Source of the DNA: JBCDBL01 sp039183635
Lineage (GTDB): Bacteria; Pseudomonadota; Alphaproteobacteria; Caulobacterales; Parvularculaceae
Direction: 5' to 3'
DNA length: 58,331 bases
Assembly (NCBI GenBank): GCA_039183635.1
Contig: JBCDBL010000006.1
Coordinates: forward strand, 1-58,331
Shown here: positions 19,601 through 29,000 of the stretch, piece after piece
Numbering within the stretch: the stretch's first letter is position 1
How the letters are laid out: the number at the start of each line of letters is the position of its first letter
Notes under the pieces: model-generated
The model's database searches: none
What the model saw: the letters and a program-made list of their open reading frames with translations, nothing else
Told to the model about the DNA's origin: nothing
Program-made: the position numbers and the translations under genes

Positions 19601-20073
19601 CTTTTAAAGATAAAGACCTTATCGCCTTCGGGAAACCATTCAGGATACAAAAACACGTTGTTGCGATGGCTGCGTTCGTTGCTGAGATTGCGCGGATCAG
19701 ACCCGTCGGCATTCATCACCCAGAGATTTTGCGTCCCGCTTCTATCGCTTATAAAGGCGATGCGTGCGCCGTCCGGTGAATATTTCGGATCGGAGTCCCA
19801 GCTCATGCCTTGCGTCAACGCGACAGCCTCGCCGCCATCGATGGGCATGACGTAGATATCGCCCAGCAAATGAAACGCGATCGAACGCCCATCCGGGGAC
19901 ACATCGACCCCCATATGGGTGCCTTCATCAGTCGTAAATTGAATGGTCCGGCTGGGTTCCAACGGCAGGTCATCCGTACACCAGCCCGGCGCAAGCGTCG
20001 CCAGCGAAAAAGCCGCAACACCGATCAGAGGCGAAAGCCATCGCATCTTTGCAAACCAAAAACAACGGAACAT
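16690..20073 (-). CDS. Exported TolB-type propeller fused to a metal-dependent amidohydrolase
   Basis: The ATG at 20073 is chosen because GGGAGG lies eight bases upstream, giving about 1127 residues. A signal peptide is visible (WLSPLIGVAAFSLATLA, cleavage near GWC). Residues ~40-650 hold many PD40/TolB-like blades (DVSPDGRSIAFH, YSPDGARIAFISD, WFPEGDKVFIF). The C-terminal third is an amidohydrolase beginning GTIVIDDNRIVAVGA, with VDSHCHIGP (HxH) and ending KLADLVVLDGDP, the usual imidazolonepropionase/dipeptidase-like tail. It probably hydrolyses peptide-like amides in the periplasm. It sits downstream of the six-gene operon, with an operator-like site in the 179-bp gap between them. Confidence 0.88.
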   Translation of the reverse strand: MFRCFWFAKMRWLSPLIGVAAFSLATLAPGWCTDDLPLEPSRTIQFTTDEGTHMGVDVSPDGRSIAFHLLGDIYVMPIDGGEAVALTQGMSWDSDPKYSPDGARIAFISDRSGTQNLWVMNADGSDPRNLSNERSHRNNVFLYPEWFPEGDKVFIFKSNRLGYAQARSHAPRAPWAYDAEGAGGAPLNFTINGARAPIAGTWQPAFTPDGRYIYIGHKLHINQWLDGVETPVPEWQLAVMDRRTGEVTMQTDWRGGGMSPSISPDGQWLIYGSRFGADTGLRLRNLKTGADRWFLGPVDPDEIEARLEGGAMQGASFTPDSRSLILSLDGKIKRIAVPSGDISTIPFTAKVTQALGPLVKQDRKVTDGPVYNRMMRWPRISPDGEKLAFLAQRRLWVMDLPDGAPRRLAEEIDESTHQLVWSNDSGSIVFATFEAPDGGHLYRVAVDDGKVETLTPHRGAYYTPIFSADGEKIAFLAGPASDLADRIMDGGAPSSGLAGAGQLSFSGMRRGELHIMDAVSGASEMVRPIPAAGSLFAYALQTLKGAPDRLFVSTGGRIMSVDWSGGDQKAHAFVTGFNPNPGNPRTAYPAFYGVQLRPDGRGVLSHAPGFRVDYVAFPKPVWELTSAGFSVTEPRPGAASVRLSAGEATAGTLGWADDGATAYYALGSTLFRHDMTNVIPGAAEEMKVDILLGERRKKGVLALRGANIATMGEAGFIRNGTIVIDDNRIVAVGARRNVKIPEDATVLNVRGKTIIPGLVDSHCHIGPQVSLAVSDQPWPLLNYLAFGVTTCREVAGGDFLLDQQDAVRAERAIGPRFLGSTARVINLHGEVRTYDDAFTTIKSHTDYLKADTVKQYVAGDRTVRQHFVEAGQALGAHMALEVDDAPYVMTHILDGYASGEHSIAPAPFYKDYMEMFVQSGMAMGFQFLTLRGEGGPSSWHYWAAEENPLADEKLLRFMPGPRLEQRLLRRQWAYDDREHNFSFYAALAGRMHEAGAVIGVGDHGEFQGIGMRWEVYSLATGASNKTSLEIATIGSADLIGYASEIGSVEVGKLADLVVLDGDPIKDIRAIERMRYVIKDGVVYDGETLDTVWPQKKPLPPQWWREIGPPLRPGGVSIGGVPALNRDH

Positions 20074-20200
20074 GGGTTCGGCCTCCCTTTCGCAAGCCAC
20101 GCCCCGCAGCGCGACCAACGCAGGCTTATGCGGAAGCCGCATCGCCCCGTATCACAGGAAAACCGTTTAACGGCGGGACGCAGGACAAAAAAGTATAATA

Positions 20201-20216
20201 TATACCAAATGATACA
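20201..20216. promoter_or_regulatory. TGTA-N8-TACA-like operator upstream of the propeller-amidohydrolase gene
   Basis: On the minus strand this reads TGTATCATTTGGTATA, one core mismatch (TATA for TACA). It lies 128 bp before the start at 20073. The surrounding sequence is very AT-rich, and an overlapping TATATT/TATTAT on the minus strand could be a -10 box. Confidence 0.45.
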
Positions 20217-20251
20217 TTTTTTAAAAATATGTGCAATATTATACGAAATTC

Positions 20252-21247
20252 TTACAGGGTTTCGACTGTCACCGCAGCCTTTGGGCTTGCCGTCACCTTA
20301 TTTCGAAGAGGCGCGCCGAAAACCTCACTCTCCAGCTCAATAAGATCGCCGGCCTCCAGCCGCACGCCCTTTTGGTAACTCATGGTCGTAGTGCCGAGGA
20401 AATGGGAGTGGATATCCCCAGGCTGACGGAACAAATCATATTTGAAATGATGGTGTTCAAGATTATCAAGGCTGTGCGTCATATTATCCTCGCCACACCA
20501 AAACGGCGCCTCAAAAATCACGTCATCACCACGAAAAATCCGTGTTCTCCCCTCCACATTGGACGGCAGGGGGCCAAGGAGCAGCTCCGGCCCGAACGAA
20601 CAGGGCCGGATTTTCGCATGGGACAAATAGTATGCATTTTCGCCGTCCATCGCATGGTCGGTGAATTCATTTCCAAGAGTGAAGCCCATCCGATGGGGCG
20701 TTCCAGTTTTATCAATAATGTAGTGGGCGACGACTTCAGCCTCCTCGCTACCGTCTTGCCCAAATGCAGGACACATGAGCGGCCCTTCTGGCATCGTCAG
20801 GCCCCTGCCATCGCCTTTATAAAACCACTCCGGCTGAAGGCCAACGGCGCCCGGTTCCGGCTTTCCCTCTAGCACCCCCTTGGCGATGAGCTGCGCCGCG
20901 GGCGCCATTGTCGCAAGCTCATTGGCGGTTGGCGGATTATTGCGCTGCGCAGCTTGTGCGCTCGGAACCATGTGGGTGAATCCCGTACCCGTCAGCCAGT
21001 GGGCCCGTGGATCAGTATGATCCGTAGGGGGTAAAATGCGCTTTTGCGCGAGCAGATCCAAAATATCGCCTACATCCTTGGAAAGTCTGGTTTCGGTGAC
21101 TTCGGTCAGGGAGCATCCTTCCGTTATCGCTAAGAGGGCGAGATCATAAACGGTCTTGACCCCTTCAACGCCCTTCAAGTCACCCGTCCCGCGGCGCGCT
21201 GCGACAGCCCGGTCTCCATTTTCATCTATATATTGAATAAGTTTCAT
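20252..21247 (-). CDS. AraD1/GguC family protein (FAH superfamily)
   Basis: A 331-residue protein matching the AraD1/GguC group, whose members dehydrate 2-keto-3-deoxy sugar acids such as L-2-keto-3-deoxyarabonate. Visible features are MKLIQYIDENGDRAVAA at the N-terminus, the FAH-like core WFYKGDGRGLTMPEGPL, SEEAEVVAHYIID with acidic metal ligands, and FTLGNEFTDHAMDGENAYYLSHAK. It is the last gene of a minus-strand operon running from 29880; the gap to the upstream gene is 21 bp. With the IlvD-like gene it suggests a hydroxy-acid dehydration route, though IlvD lacks two cluster cysteines. Confidence 0.85.
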   Translation of the reverse strand: MKLIQYIDENGDRAVAARRGTGDLKGVEGVKTVYDLALLAITEGCSLTEVTETRLSKDVGDILDLLAQKRILPPTDHTDPRAHWLTGTGFTHMVPSAQAAQRNNPPTANELATMAPAAQLIAKGVLEGKPEPGAVGLQPEWFYKGDGRGLTMPEGPLMCPAFGQDGSEEAEVVAHYIIDKTGTPHRMGFTLGNEFTDHAMDGENAYYLSHAKIRPCSFGPELLLGPLPSNVEGRTRIFRGDDVIFEAPFWCGEDNMTHSLDNLEHHHFKYDLFRQPGDIHSHFLGTTTMSYQKGVRLEAGDLIELESEVFGAPLRNKVTASPKAAVTVETL

Positions 21248-21268
21248 GCAGCCGCCCTTTTTCTTAAC

Positions 21269-22207
21269 CTAATATCCAGCGTCAAGATCGACAACACCGC
21301 CAATCGCCCCCGCGCCAGCTTCAATACTCTTAATGTTATCAGTATACCATTGCGCAGAAACACGGCAGGGCCGCGTTACGCTCGCCACATGGGGCGTCAC
21401 GGTGATCTTCGGGTGCCGCCAGAATACGTGATCCAAGGGCAAGGGCTCTTCACGGAACACATCCAACGTCGCCCCGGCAAGGCCGCCATCATCAAGGGCG
21501 GCCAGAAGATCCGCATCGACGACCTGCCCCCCACGAGCGGCGTTAATGAAATAAGCGCCCCGCGGCAAACGAGACAACAGGCCTGCATTAATGAGGTTCT
21601 CAGTCTCCGCCGTCAATGGCAGGAGCGAAACCAACGTATGACTGCGCGCTAAAAACGGCGCCAACTGATCGGCGCCCGCATAGCACTCGACACCATCGAT
21701 CACTTTCTTGCTACGGCTCCACCCTGCAACATCGAACCCTAAATCGCGCAACATTCGCGCCGCAGCTTGACCAAGAACGCCGAGGCCCATGATGCCAACT
21801 TTGCGATAATCCTCATTTAACGGATGGCTGTTCCAAACGCCATCAGCCGACTGCTGCGCGTAGGCGTCATGGTCTCGATAGTATCGAAGGGCGTGAAGCG
21901 CAACATACTCCGCCATGCCGTCCGTGAGATCCGGGCTCACAAGACGAATGATCGGAACGCCAGGCGGCAGTATCTCACGCTGGGCGACGATGTGCTCAAC
22001 ACCCGCAAAGAGCGAGAACACTGCTTTCAAATTCGGATAACGGCGCAATATACCGCATGCAGCGGGGTTCACCAACGCATAGTTAATATCGTTTGGATCG
22101 CCTTCATCATCCGGATAGATCCGAAAATCAAGATCCGGTAGAATGTCCAAAATCAGTTGGCGCCATGCAACTGGATCGTCTTCATCGGAACTGAATATCA
22201 ACGCCAC
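21269..22207 (-). CDS. D-2-hydroxyacid dehydrogenase (glyoxylate/hydroxypyruvate reductase A type)
   Basis: A 312-residue NAD(P)-dependent dehydrogenase. VGIMGLGVLGQAAARML is the Rossmann GxGxxG motif. The catalytic Arg lies in INAARGGQVVD, Glu in DVFREEPLP and His in VTPHVASVT. The short N-terminal domain matches the GhrA branch. It interconverts a 2-keto acid and a D-2-hydroxy acid. It lies 27 bp downstream of an FMN alpha-hydroxyacid oxidase gene, so this operon contains two enzymes for hydroxy/keto acid interconversion. Confidence 0.9.
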   Translation of the reverse strand: MALIFSSDEDDPVAWRQLILDILPDLDFRIYPDDEGDPNDINYALVNPAACGILRRYPNLKAVFSLFAGVEHIVAQREILPPGVPIIRLVSPDLTDGMAEYVALHALRYYRDHDAYAQQSADGVWNSHPLNEDYRKVGIMGLGVLGQAAARMLRDLGFDVAGWSRSKKVIDGVECYAGADQLAPFLARSHTLVSLLPLTAETENLINAGLLSRLPRGAYFINAARGGQVVDADLLAALDDGGLAGATLDVFREEPLPLDHVFWRHPKITVTPHVASVTRPCRVSAQWYTDNIKSIEAGAGAIGGVVDLDAGY

Positions 22208-22234
22208 GCGTTTCTCCCGTCATCGAAACAAAAC

Positions 22235-23419
22235 TTAATCTGGATAAGAGCCCAAGGGATGAGGCAGGCGCACGCACCGCCGCGTGACAGCTGCAATATC
22301 TGCGCATCCGCAATAGGCCATGGCCCGGTCCAGCTCGCGTTTTAAAATAGTGACGATGCAGTCAAGACCGCGCTCGCCGTCGCTCGCCAAGCCCCAATAG
22401 ACCGGCCGACCGATAAAGGCGGCCCGCGCGCCGACAGCCAACGCCTTGAACACGTCGTGGCCGCTGCGCACGCCGCTGTCGAAATAGACCTCAATCGCAT
22501 CGCCGACCGCATCGACGATTTCCGGCAGAACGCTCATGGCGCCAGGCGCCTCATCGACGATGCGCCCGCCATGGTTGGACACCACAATGCCGGCGCATCC
22601 ATGATCAGCCGCAAGTTTCGCATCCTCTACGGACATAATCCCTTTCAACACAATCGGCAGATCCGTTAAGGACCGGAGCCATTTTAACCGCTCCCAGGTT
22701 TCAAGTTGGGTCAAAGGCTGGGGACGCCAGTTTAACACCTCTCCCGCAGGCTCGCCGACATGGAAGACAGGGTCTGTCATGTCATCCAGGGGCGCCCACA
22801 TTTTATTCTTTCGGCTGAGCAAGGCCTGCTTCAACGGCAGCCCCCGGCGGGCGGCTTTGCGATCGGGCACGCCGCCCTGCACCATCGTATCCACCGTCAG
22901 ACATACGGCCTTGAAACTTTGCAGACGGTTCGCCTGCTCGATCACATGGGCGGTCGCCCGATCATCATGGTGGACGATTGACAGCCAGAACGGACCGCCG
23001 GCCTCCGCCTCCATCTGTTCAAAACGGAAACTGGAATGCATGAGCGCGCCGGAAATCATGCCGTGTTTCCCCGCCACCCGGGCGACGCCAAGCTCCCCGG
23101 ACTTGTCGATAAGGCCGAGGCCGCCGCTAAATCCCATCATGATCGGCAAGTCGGCTTTTTGCCCCAAGATCGTCGTCGACAGATCCCGCGTCGAAACATC
23201 GACAAGGCAGCGGGGATTCAACATCACCGCATCCAGGCTGTCGCGATTGCGCCCGATCGTCAGCTCACGCCCTTCGCCCCCTGCGATATTGGCGTACATC
23301 AACGGATGTAGACGGCGGCGCGCGAGGGTTTCATACCCGCGCACGGTTTTGGGCTCACCCGCCGCCCGACTGAACTGGGACAGAAGATAACCGATGGGAT
23401 TTTCGTATCCGGCGCCCAT
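22235..23419 (-). CDS. FMN-dependent alpha-hydroxy-acid oxidase/dehydrogenase
   Basis: A 394-residue protein of the lactate dehydrogenase (LldD)/glycolate oxidase family. LPIVLKGIMSVEDAKLA has the conserved flavin-binding Lys, IVVSNHGGRIVDEAPGAM contains the catalytic His, and FDSGVRSGHDVFKALAVGARAAFIGRP is the FMN phosphate-binding region. These enzymes oxidise L-2-hydroxy acids to 2-keto acids. Genes on both sides are hydroxy-acid enzymes in the same operon, with 27- and 32-bp gaps. Confidence 0.9.
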   Translation of the reverse strand: MGAGYENPIGYLLSQFSRAAGEPKTVRGYETLARRRLHPLMYANIAGGEGRELTIGRNRDSLDAVMLNPRCLVDVSTRDLSTTILGQKADLPIMMGFSGGLGLIDKSGELGVARVAGKHGMISGALMHSSFRFEQMEAEAGGPFWLSIVHHDDRATAHVIEQANRLQSFKAVCLTVDTMVQGGVPDRKAARRGLPLKQALLSRKNKMWAPLDDMTDPVFHVGEPAGEVLNWRPQPLTQLETWERLKWLRSLTDLPIVLKGIMSVEDAKLAADHGCAGIVVSNHGGRIVDEAPGAMSVLPEIVDAVGDAIEVYFDSGVRSGHDVFKALAVGARAAFIGRPVYWGLASDGERGLDCIVTILKRELDRAMAYCGCADIAAVTRRCVRLPHPLGSYPD

Positions 23420-23451
23420 AGACGATTGGTCTTCCCTTCTCAGCCCTCGCC

Positions 23452-25110
23452 CTACCGCGGCATCACAGCGCCCTCTGAGGCCGGGGCCACATGATCAGCA
23501 TAGTGCTTCAGATAGCCCCGCGTCACCCGCGGCGGATACGGCGTCCAGTCGGCGCGGCGCTTCTCAAGCTCTTCTTCAGAGACTTCAAGATCCAAGCGGC
23601 GGGCCTCCAAGTCAATGGCGACCTTATCGCCATCGACGACGAGGCCGATCGGACCGCCCCGGGCCGCCTCGGGCGTCACATAGCCGATCGCCGGCCCGTG
23701 GGTTGCGCCGGAGAACCGGCCGTCGGTGACGAGCGCGCAGCTTTCGTCAAGGCCCATGCCCACAAGGGCGGATGTCGCGCCCAGCATCTCCCGCATGCCC
23801 GGCCCGCCTTTCGGTCCTTCATTGCGTATAATGATGATCGACTGCGGCGCAATATCGCCGCTGCGGATGGCGGTGATAGCGTCCTCTTCATCTTCAAACA
23901 CCCGTACCGTACCCACCATATTCCACATGGACGGCTTGACGCCGGAGGCTTTGACGACAGCGCCGTCGGGCGCGAGGGTGCCTTTCAAAATGTAAATTGC
24001 GCCGTCATTCCCCGCCGGGGCGGAGCGATCGGCGATGATCTCTGGCTTCCTGATTGTCGCATCGGCGGCGATTTCGGCGGCGGACTTGCCTGAAACGGTC
24101 ATCGTATCGCCATGGATCAAATCGCCGAGCGCCTTCATGACGCCGGGCACGCCGCCTGCGGCGCCAAGCTCCGTCACGCCCCAGGGGCCAGACGGCGCGA
24201 GCTTCGTCAAGGTCGGGGTTGTCCGGCCAAGCGCGTCGAACAGATCGAAATCGACGCCTTCGACGCCCGCCTCTTTGGCGATGGCGATGAAGTGCAGAAC
24301 CATATTGGTCGATCCGCCTACGGCCATGGCGACGCGCATGGCGTTTTCAAAGGCGGCGCGGGTTAAAATTTTAGACGGACGCACATCGTCGCGCAGCAAC
24401 TCCATAATCCGTATTCCCGCGGCTTTGGCGGCCCGGATCTGCGGGTTGCTCGCCGCAGGCAACGTGCCGCTGCCGGGCAGCGACAGGCCGAGGGCCTCGA
24501 TATACATGCCCGCCGTATTGCCGGAGGTCGCCGTATCGCATGCGCCAGGACCAGGGAACAACGCGTCCTCATAGCCTTTCAAGGTTTCTTCGGAAATGAC
24601 GCCGCGCTGATACTCGCCGACCCCGTCGTACACCGTCTCCAGAAAGACTTTTTTATCGTCGTAAACACCGTAGGGGGTCGGTCCGCCGTACACGACGATG
24701 GACGGCACGTCGAGACGCGCGGCCGCCATCGCCATCCCCGGCATCGGCTTGTCCCCGGAGCCGAGCAGCACCATGGCGTCGAACCCGTGGCCAAGCATCA
24801 TCAGCTCCACAAGGTCTGCGACGACATCCCGGCTCGGCAAGACATACCGCATGCTGGCTGCGGCGAACGCTTCTGAATCCGTCACATGGAACGCGTTGAA
24901 CTCCGCAGGCGTGCCGCCGGCCATCCGGACCCCGGCTTTGATGGCGTCGCCGAGAATGCGCAGATGAAAGTTCTCCGGCGAAAAATCCTGATACGTGTTC
25001 ACAACGCCGATCAACGGCCGCTCCAGCTCTTCATCCGTAAACCCTGCGCCCTTGATCCAGGATCGCTGCAAAGATCGTTCGACACCGATAAATTGTTTCC
25101 GACTACGCAT
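23452..25110 (-). CDS. IlvD/Edd family dehydratase lacking two Fe-S cysteines
   Basis: A 552-residue protein alignable over its whole length to dihydroxy-acid and sugar-acid dehydratases. The Mg2+/substrate residues look kept: VTDSEAF (Asp ~78), GSGDKPMPG (Lys ~121, carbamylated in relatives), GGSTNMVLH, and the base Ser in DGRFSGATHGP. Of the three [2Fe-2S] cysteines, only GACDTATSG (Cys ~191) remains. The first site is SPENFHL (Glu ~46) and the second LLGSGDK (Gly ~119); I re-read both from the DNA. It may bind a different cofactor or have lost dehydratase chemistry. It lies mid-operon among hydroxy-acid genes. Confidence 0.85.
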   Translation of the reverse strand: MRSRKQFIGVERSLQRSWIKGAGFTDEELERPLIGVVNTYQDFSPENFHLRILGDAIKAGVRMAGGTPAEFNAFHVTDSEAFAAASMRYVLPSRDVVADLVELMMLGHGFDAMVLLGSGDKPMPGMAMAAARLDVPSIVVYGGPTPYGVYDDKKVFLETVYDGVGEYQRGVISEETLKGYEDALFPGPGACDTATSGNTAGMYIEALGLSLPGSGTLPAASNPQIRAAKAAGIRIMELLRDDVRPSKILTRAAFENAMRVAMAVGGSTNMVLHFIAIAKEAGVEGVDFDLFDALGRTTPTLTKLAPSGPWGVTELGAAGGVPGVMKALGDLIHGDTMTVSGKSAAEIAADATIRKPEIIADRSAPAGNDGAIYILKGTLAPDGAVVKASGVKPSMWNMVGTVRVFEDEEDAITAIRSGDIAPQSIIIIRNEGPKGGPGMREMLGATSALVGMGLDESCALVTDGRFSGATHGPAIGYVTPEAARGGPIGLVVDGDKVAIDLEARRLDLEVSEEELEKRRADWTPYPPRVTRGYLKHYADHVAPASEGAVMPR

Positions 25111-25201
25111 CTTTCACTCCAAATCTAATATGTGTTTCAATGACAAAATGGCGTCGCGCTCGGCCTTGCCGAGGGGGAATCGCTCAAAATTTCGAGAAGC
25201 T

Positions 25202-26008
25202 TCATAGCTCTATGTCTTCGACCATCGCCCCGCGCACCGGCCAAAAATTACAAATGCGCCCTTCATCCATTAAAAGATGCGTGCCTTGCATCGCTCGGCT
25301 TTCATCGGAGACAAGAAACAAGACGCCATTGGCGATATCCTGAGGTTCTGACCAGGGGCGCGAGGAAGGCGTATGCTCCCACTCATAGTCGCGCACGGAT
25401 TTTGTCTGCTCTGACGTGCGGTAGGTTTCGTTCATCGCCGTCGCCGTCATGCCGGGTGCGATGGCGTTCACGTTCACATTGTGCGGCCCAAGCTCCGCCG
25501 TGAAGGATTTAACGAGGTAGAGAAGCGCCGCTTTCGACATGCCATACACATGGTTCGGAGACGAACCAAGCCAGGCGGCGCTCGAGGAAAACAAAACCAC
25601 CTTGCCCGCGGCGGCCTTCAGATGCGTCGCAGCGGCGTCCACCGTGAAGTACGCCCCCTTTACGTTGACATCCATAATCCGGTCATATTCCGCCTCTTCT
25701 GTGGCGCCCACTGGCGTCGCACCCAAGACACCGGCGGCGCAGACAACGATGTCGATCCCCCCTAAATCTTTAGCAACGGCCTCAACCAACCCCCGCACAG
25801 CGCTGACATCTGCAATGTTCGCGGCATAGGCGCGGGCATTGCCGCCATTTTGCGCAATATCGTCCACAACGCTCTGCGCTTTATCGATGTCACGGCTTGC
25901 AACCACGGCCACATGAGCGCCTTCACGCGCCAACGTTTGACAGACACAGCGCCCAATACCGTCAGATCCGCCCGTTACCAAAGCCACCTTGCCTTGTAAT
26001 TTCGTCAT
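25202..26008 (-). CDS. SDR family oxidoreductase
   Basis: A 268-residue classical SDR: TGGSDGIGRCVC (nucleotide loop, residues ~12-23), CAAGVLG (NAG-like), SSSAAW with the catalytic Ser, YGMSKAA (Tyr-x-x-x-Lys) and a C-terminal segment ending MDEGRICNFWPVRG. It is the second gene of the minus-strand operon, 14 bp after the HyuA-HyuB fusion and 91 bp before the IlvD-like gene. It presumably oxidises a secondary alcohol in the same pathway. Confidence 0.85.
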   Translation of the reverse strand: MTKLQGKVALVTGGSDGIGRCVCQTLAREGAHVAVVASRDIDKAQSVVDDIAQNGGNARAYAANIADVSAVRGLVEAVAKDLGGIDIVVCAAGVLGATPVGATEEAEYDRIMDVNVKGAYFTVDAAATHLKAAAGKVVLFSSSAAWLGSSPNHVYGMSKAALLYLVKSFTAELGPHNVNVNAIAPGMTATAMNETYRTSEQTKSVRDYEWEHTPSSRPWSEPQDIANGVLFLVSDESRAMQGTHLLMDEGRICNFWPVRGAMVEDIEL

Positions 26009-26022
26009 TCTAATCCCTCAGT

Positions 26023-29000
26023 TTACGTATGAGCTTCTGCAACGGCCATACGCTGGCGGCGCACACGTGTTTTTTCCATATCTACTTGTCCATCATTGGA
26101 TATAATGACGCCATAAGCCGCATCGGCGTGCGCCGCGCTTACCCAACCTTCCTCATAGTCTTTCAAGACAGCCTCAACCGGGCGTTCATAGGCAGGACCG
26201 TACCCACCGCCGGCAGCGCATAAAGATCGGGAGATTTCGCCAGCGACAAGCGTCACCGTGCCAGCGATCGGCGCCGGTTCGCACACCCCCTCACTATTAA
26301 TAACAAATTGCGCCGCTTTGGCGCCGTTCCCACCGCCGCGCACGCCTTTGGCGGGGTAAACGCTACCGTCACTGTTGTAACTGCAGTCCATGGGCGTATT
26401 CGTTGGTCCGTAATTCACCCAAAACCCCGGGGCGCCGCGAAACCGCCCAGGTCCCGCGGTGTCGATCGCCAACCGGCGCTCGTGACACATAAGCGGGAAG
26501 TTCAACTCATCAAGTTCGACGGAGTCCATCGCACACACCCCGGCATTGCCCACATGGATAGTGGTGAGCCACGCATCCTGGTGAGAGGCGCCGGCGCCGC
26601 CTGTGGAGGCGAAAAAGATTTGGTTGATGTACGGCGCGCCAGTAATCGGATCGGCGCCGGAAATGACCGCGAGAGACGGCGGGCTGCAACGCCCCACCTC
26701 CGCCATGCCATAGCCGTCTCCGATTTCGGCAAAACCGGCCGCGATGGCGTTCGCCACATGGTCCGCAAGTCCCGCTGTCGCAATGGAGCAACTATAGGGA
26801 TGCTTTGGAATTCCAACAACGCACCCTTCGCGTAACTTGATATCCACCCGTCTGAAACTGCCCGCATTACGGGGCGTTGGCGGCAAGCTGTTAAATACGC
26901 CGATAAGACACGCGCTTTCAGCAGTCGATTCCGTCGTATTTAAACCAAATGGCAAATTGTCGAGGTTATCGCGCAAATCTATTTCGATTTGCGCCTCGTC
27001 CGGATCAATCCGTAATGCGACCTTCACAGGCACGCCGTCCGCAGGCGCACCGGGAAACGGATCGTGAATACTTTGAGTTTTCACTGCACCGGCCGGCATC
27101 ATTTTAATAGCGGCGGCCATGCGTTCTTCACTGTAACCAAACCATCTGTCTACAAACGCATCAAGTCTATCCCAGCCGATCTCCTCGCCGATGGCCTCCA
27201 TGGCCTTTTCGCCAAGACGGGCTGCGCCGATCATTGCGATATAATCGCCACGCCATTGTTGCGGCACGCGTATGCGCATCTCACACATGCGGACAATGTC
27301 TTCTCTGTCCTTATAATCGCTTTGCACCTTCACGCCGGGAAAAATCAGCGCCCCTTCCTCATAGACATCTTTCACCGCCCCCATATATGTGGTTGGTTGC
27401 GAGTTTCCTATATCGGCTTGGTGGGCCTTTACAACAACTGTGAAGCGATGTTTTCCATCGGCGTCGACCACCGGGACGAGGATTGTGTGGTCAGCCGCAT
27501 GACCGCCGCCATGATAAGGTGAATTGTTGAGGAAGGCGTCCCCCCGCACGAAGTCATGATAGCGCGCGGTATGTTCCGCCATCATGTCCGGGCCGCGCAA
27601 CACATGGATCGGAAGGCTGTCAGCGCTCGTCAAGAGCTGATGGTCGGCCGTGACGATGGCGCAACTAAAATCCTTTGCAAGATTGATGACGCCGGACCGA
27701 GCCGTGCGCATAAGCGCATTCGCCATTTTCTTTACGACACTGTCCATCCGGTTGGCGAGAATCGCCATCTGTACACCGTCAATATCGTCTCTGTAGCGTG
27801 CACCCTCGGATGCTTCATCTGACCGAGTGATAATGATGCTATCGCCGTCTGTCTTGCGGACGCTGGCGCCAGGGTCCACCACAATGGTCGTAAACGGCGT
27901 TTCCACCACCGCCGGTCCCTGCACAGGCTCATGCGACATGCGGTCAAGGCGCAGTATAGGCGTCTCAAGCCGCCCCGCACCGGCAAAATACACGGACCGC
28001 GACGCGGGACCCTCATCGCTCTCAACGCCAATGGAGGACAACCGGATAGGCGCCTCCCTCAACTTACAACGCACCGCAGCACGCCAGGAGATGATTTCAA
28101 TGGAGGACTCCTCGTCGCTGAAGGAGAAAAAGGTTTCATGGGCTTTATGGAATGCAGCCTTGAACTCTTCCAGATCATCTGCGCCGGAAAACTTATCGAA
28201 CGGCAAAACGACCGGGATTTCCCACGCCTGGTTCGCGTATCGCGCCTCCACCGACAACACGATTTCATGCCCGAGCGCCGCTTTACCGGCGTCTTGCGCA
28301 AACGCTTCAGATTCCGCCCTCAGCACTTCCAAAACCGCATTGGCGGCTCTTTCATCAAATCGGTCTGTAGACTGAAATAAAATTCGACTGCACCGACCAG
28401 TCAAGTCGGACATCAAGGCGCCCGCGGCGCTCAGGGCTGCGCCGCATTCCGGCACGATCAACTCACGGCAATTCAACCGTTTTGCAATCAAAGCGGAATT
28501 CAAGCCCGCCGCACCGCCGCCGCCAATCAACACCGCACTGCGCGGGTCGATGCCCTGCCGCACCGTCAAATCCTCAATTGCGCTGACCATGTTTTGGGTC
28601 GCCAAGTCTACGATCGCCGCCGCCGCCGCATCGACATCAAGACCAAGGGGCTGCGCGACATGCAAATCAATAGCACGCCGCGCAGCCCCAGCATCGAGCG
28701 CGTACCGCCCCCCCAAAAAATAGTCCGGATCTAATATATTCATCACGACGCAAGCATCCGTCACCGTCGGATACGTTCCACCGCGCCCGTAACACACCGG
28801 CCCGGGATCAGCGCCGGCGCTCTCCGGCCCGACCCGTAGCAATCCCCCCTCGTCAACGCTGGCGATTGAACCGCCCCCAGCGCCGACGCTTTTTACGTCT
28901 ACGGAAGGAAATCCCGTCATGACGCCAAGATACGGTTTTCCAATCCAGGTTTCCTGCGTGGTTGGGATTTGACCATCACGGACAACGCTGACGTCATACG

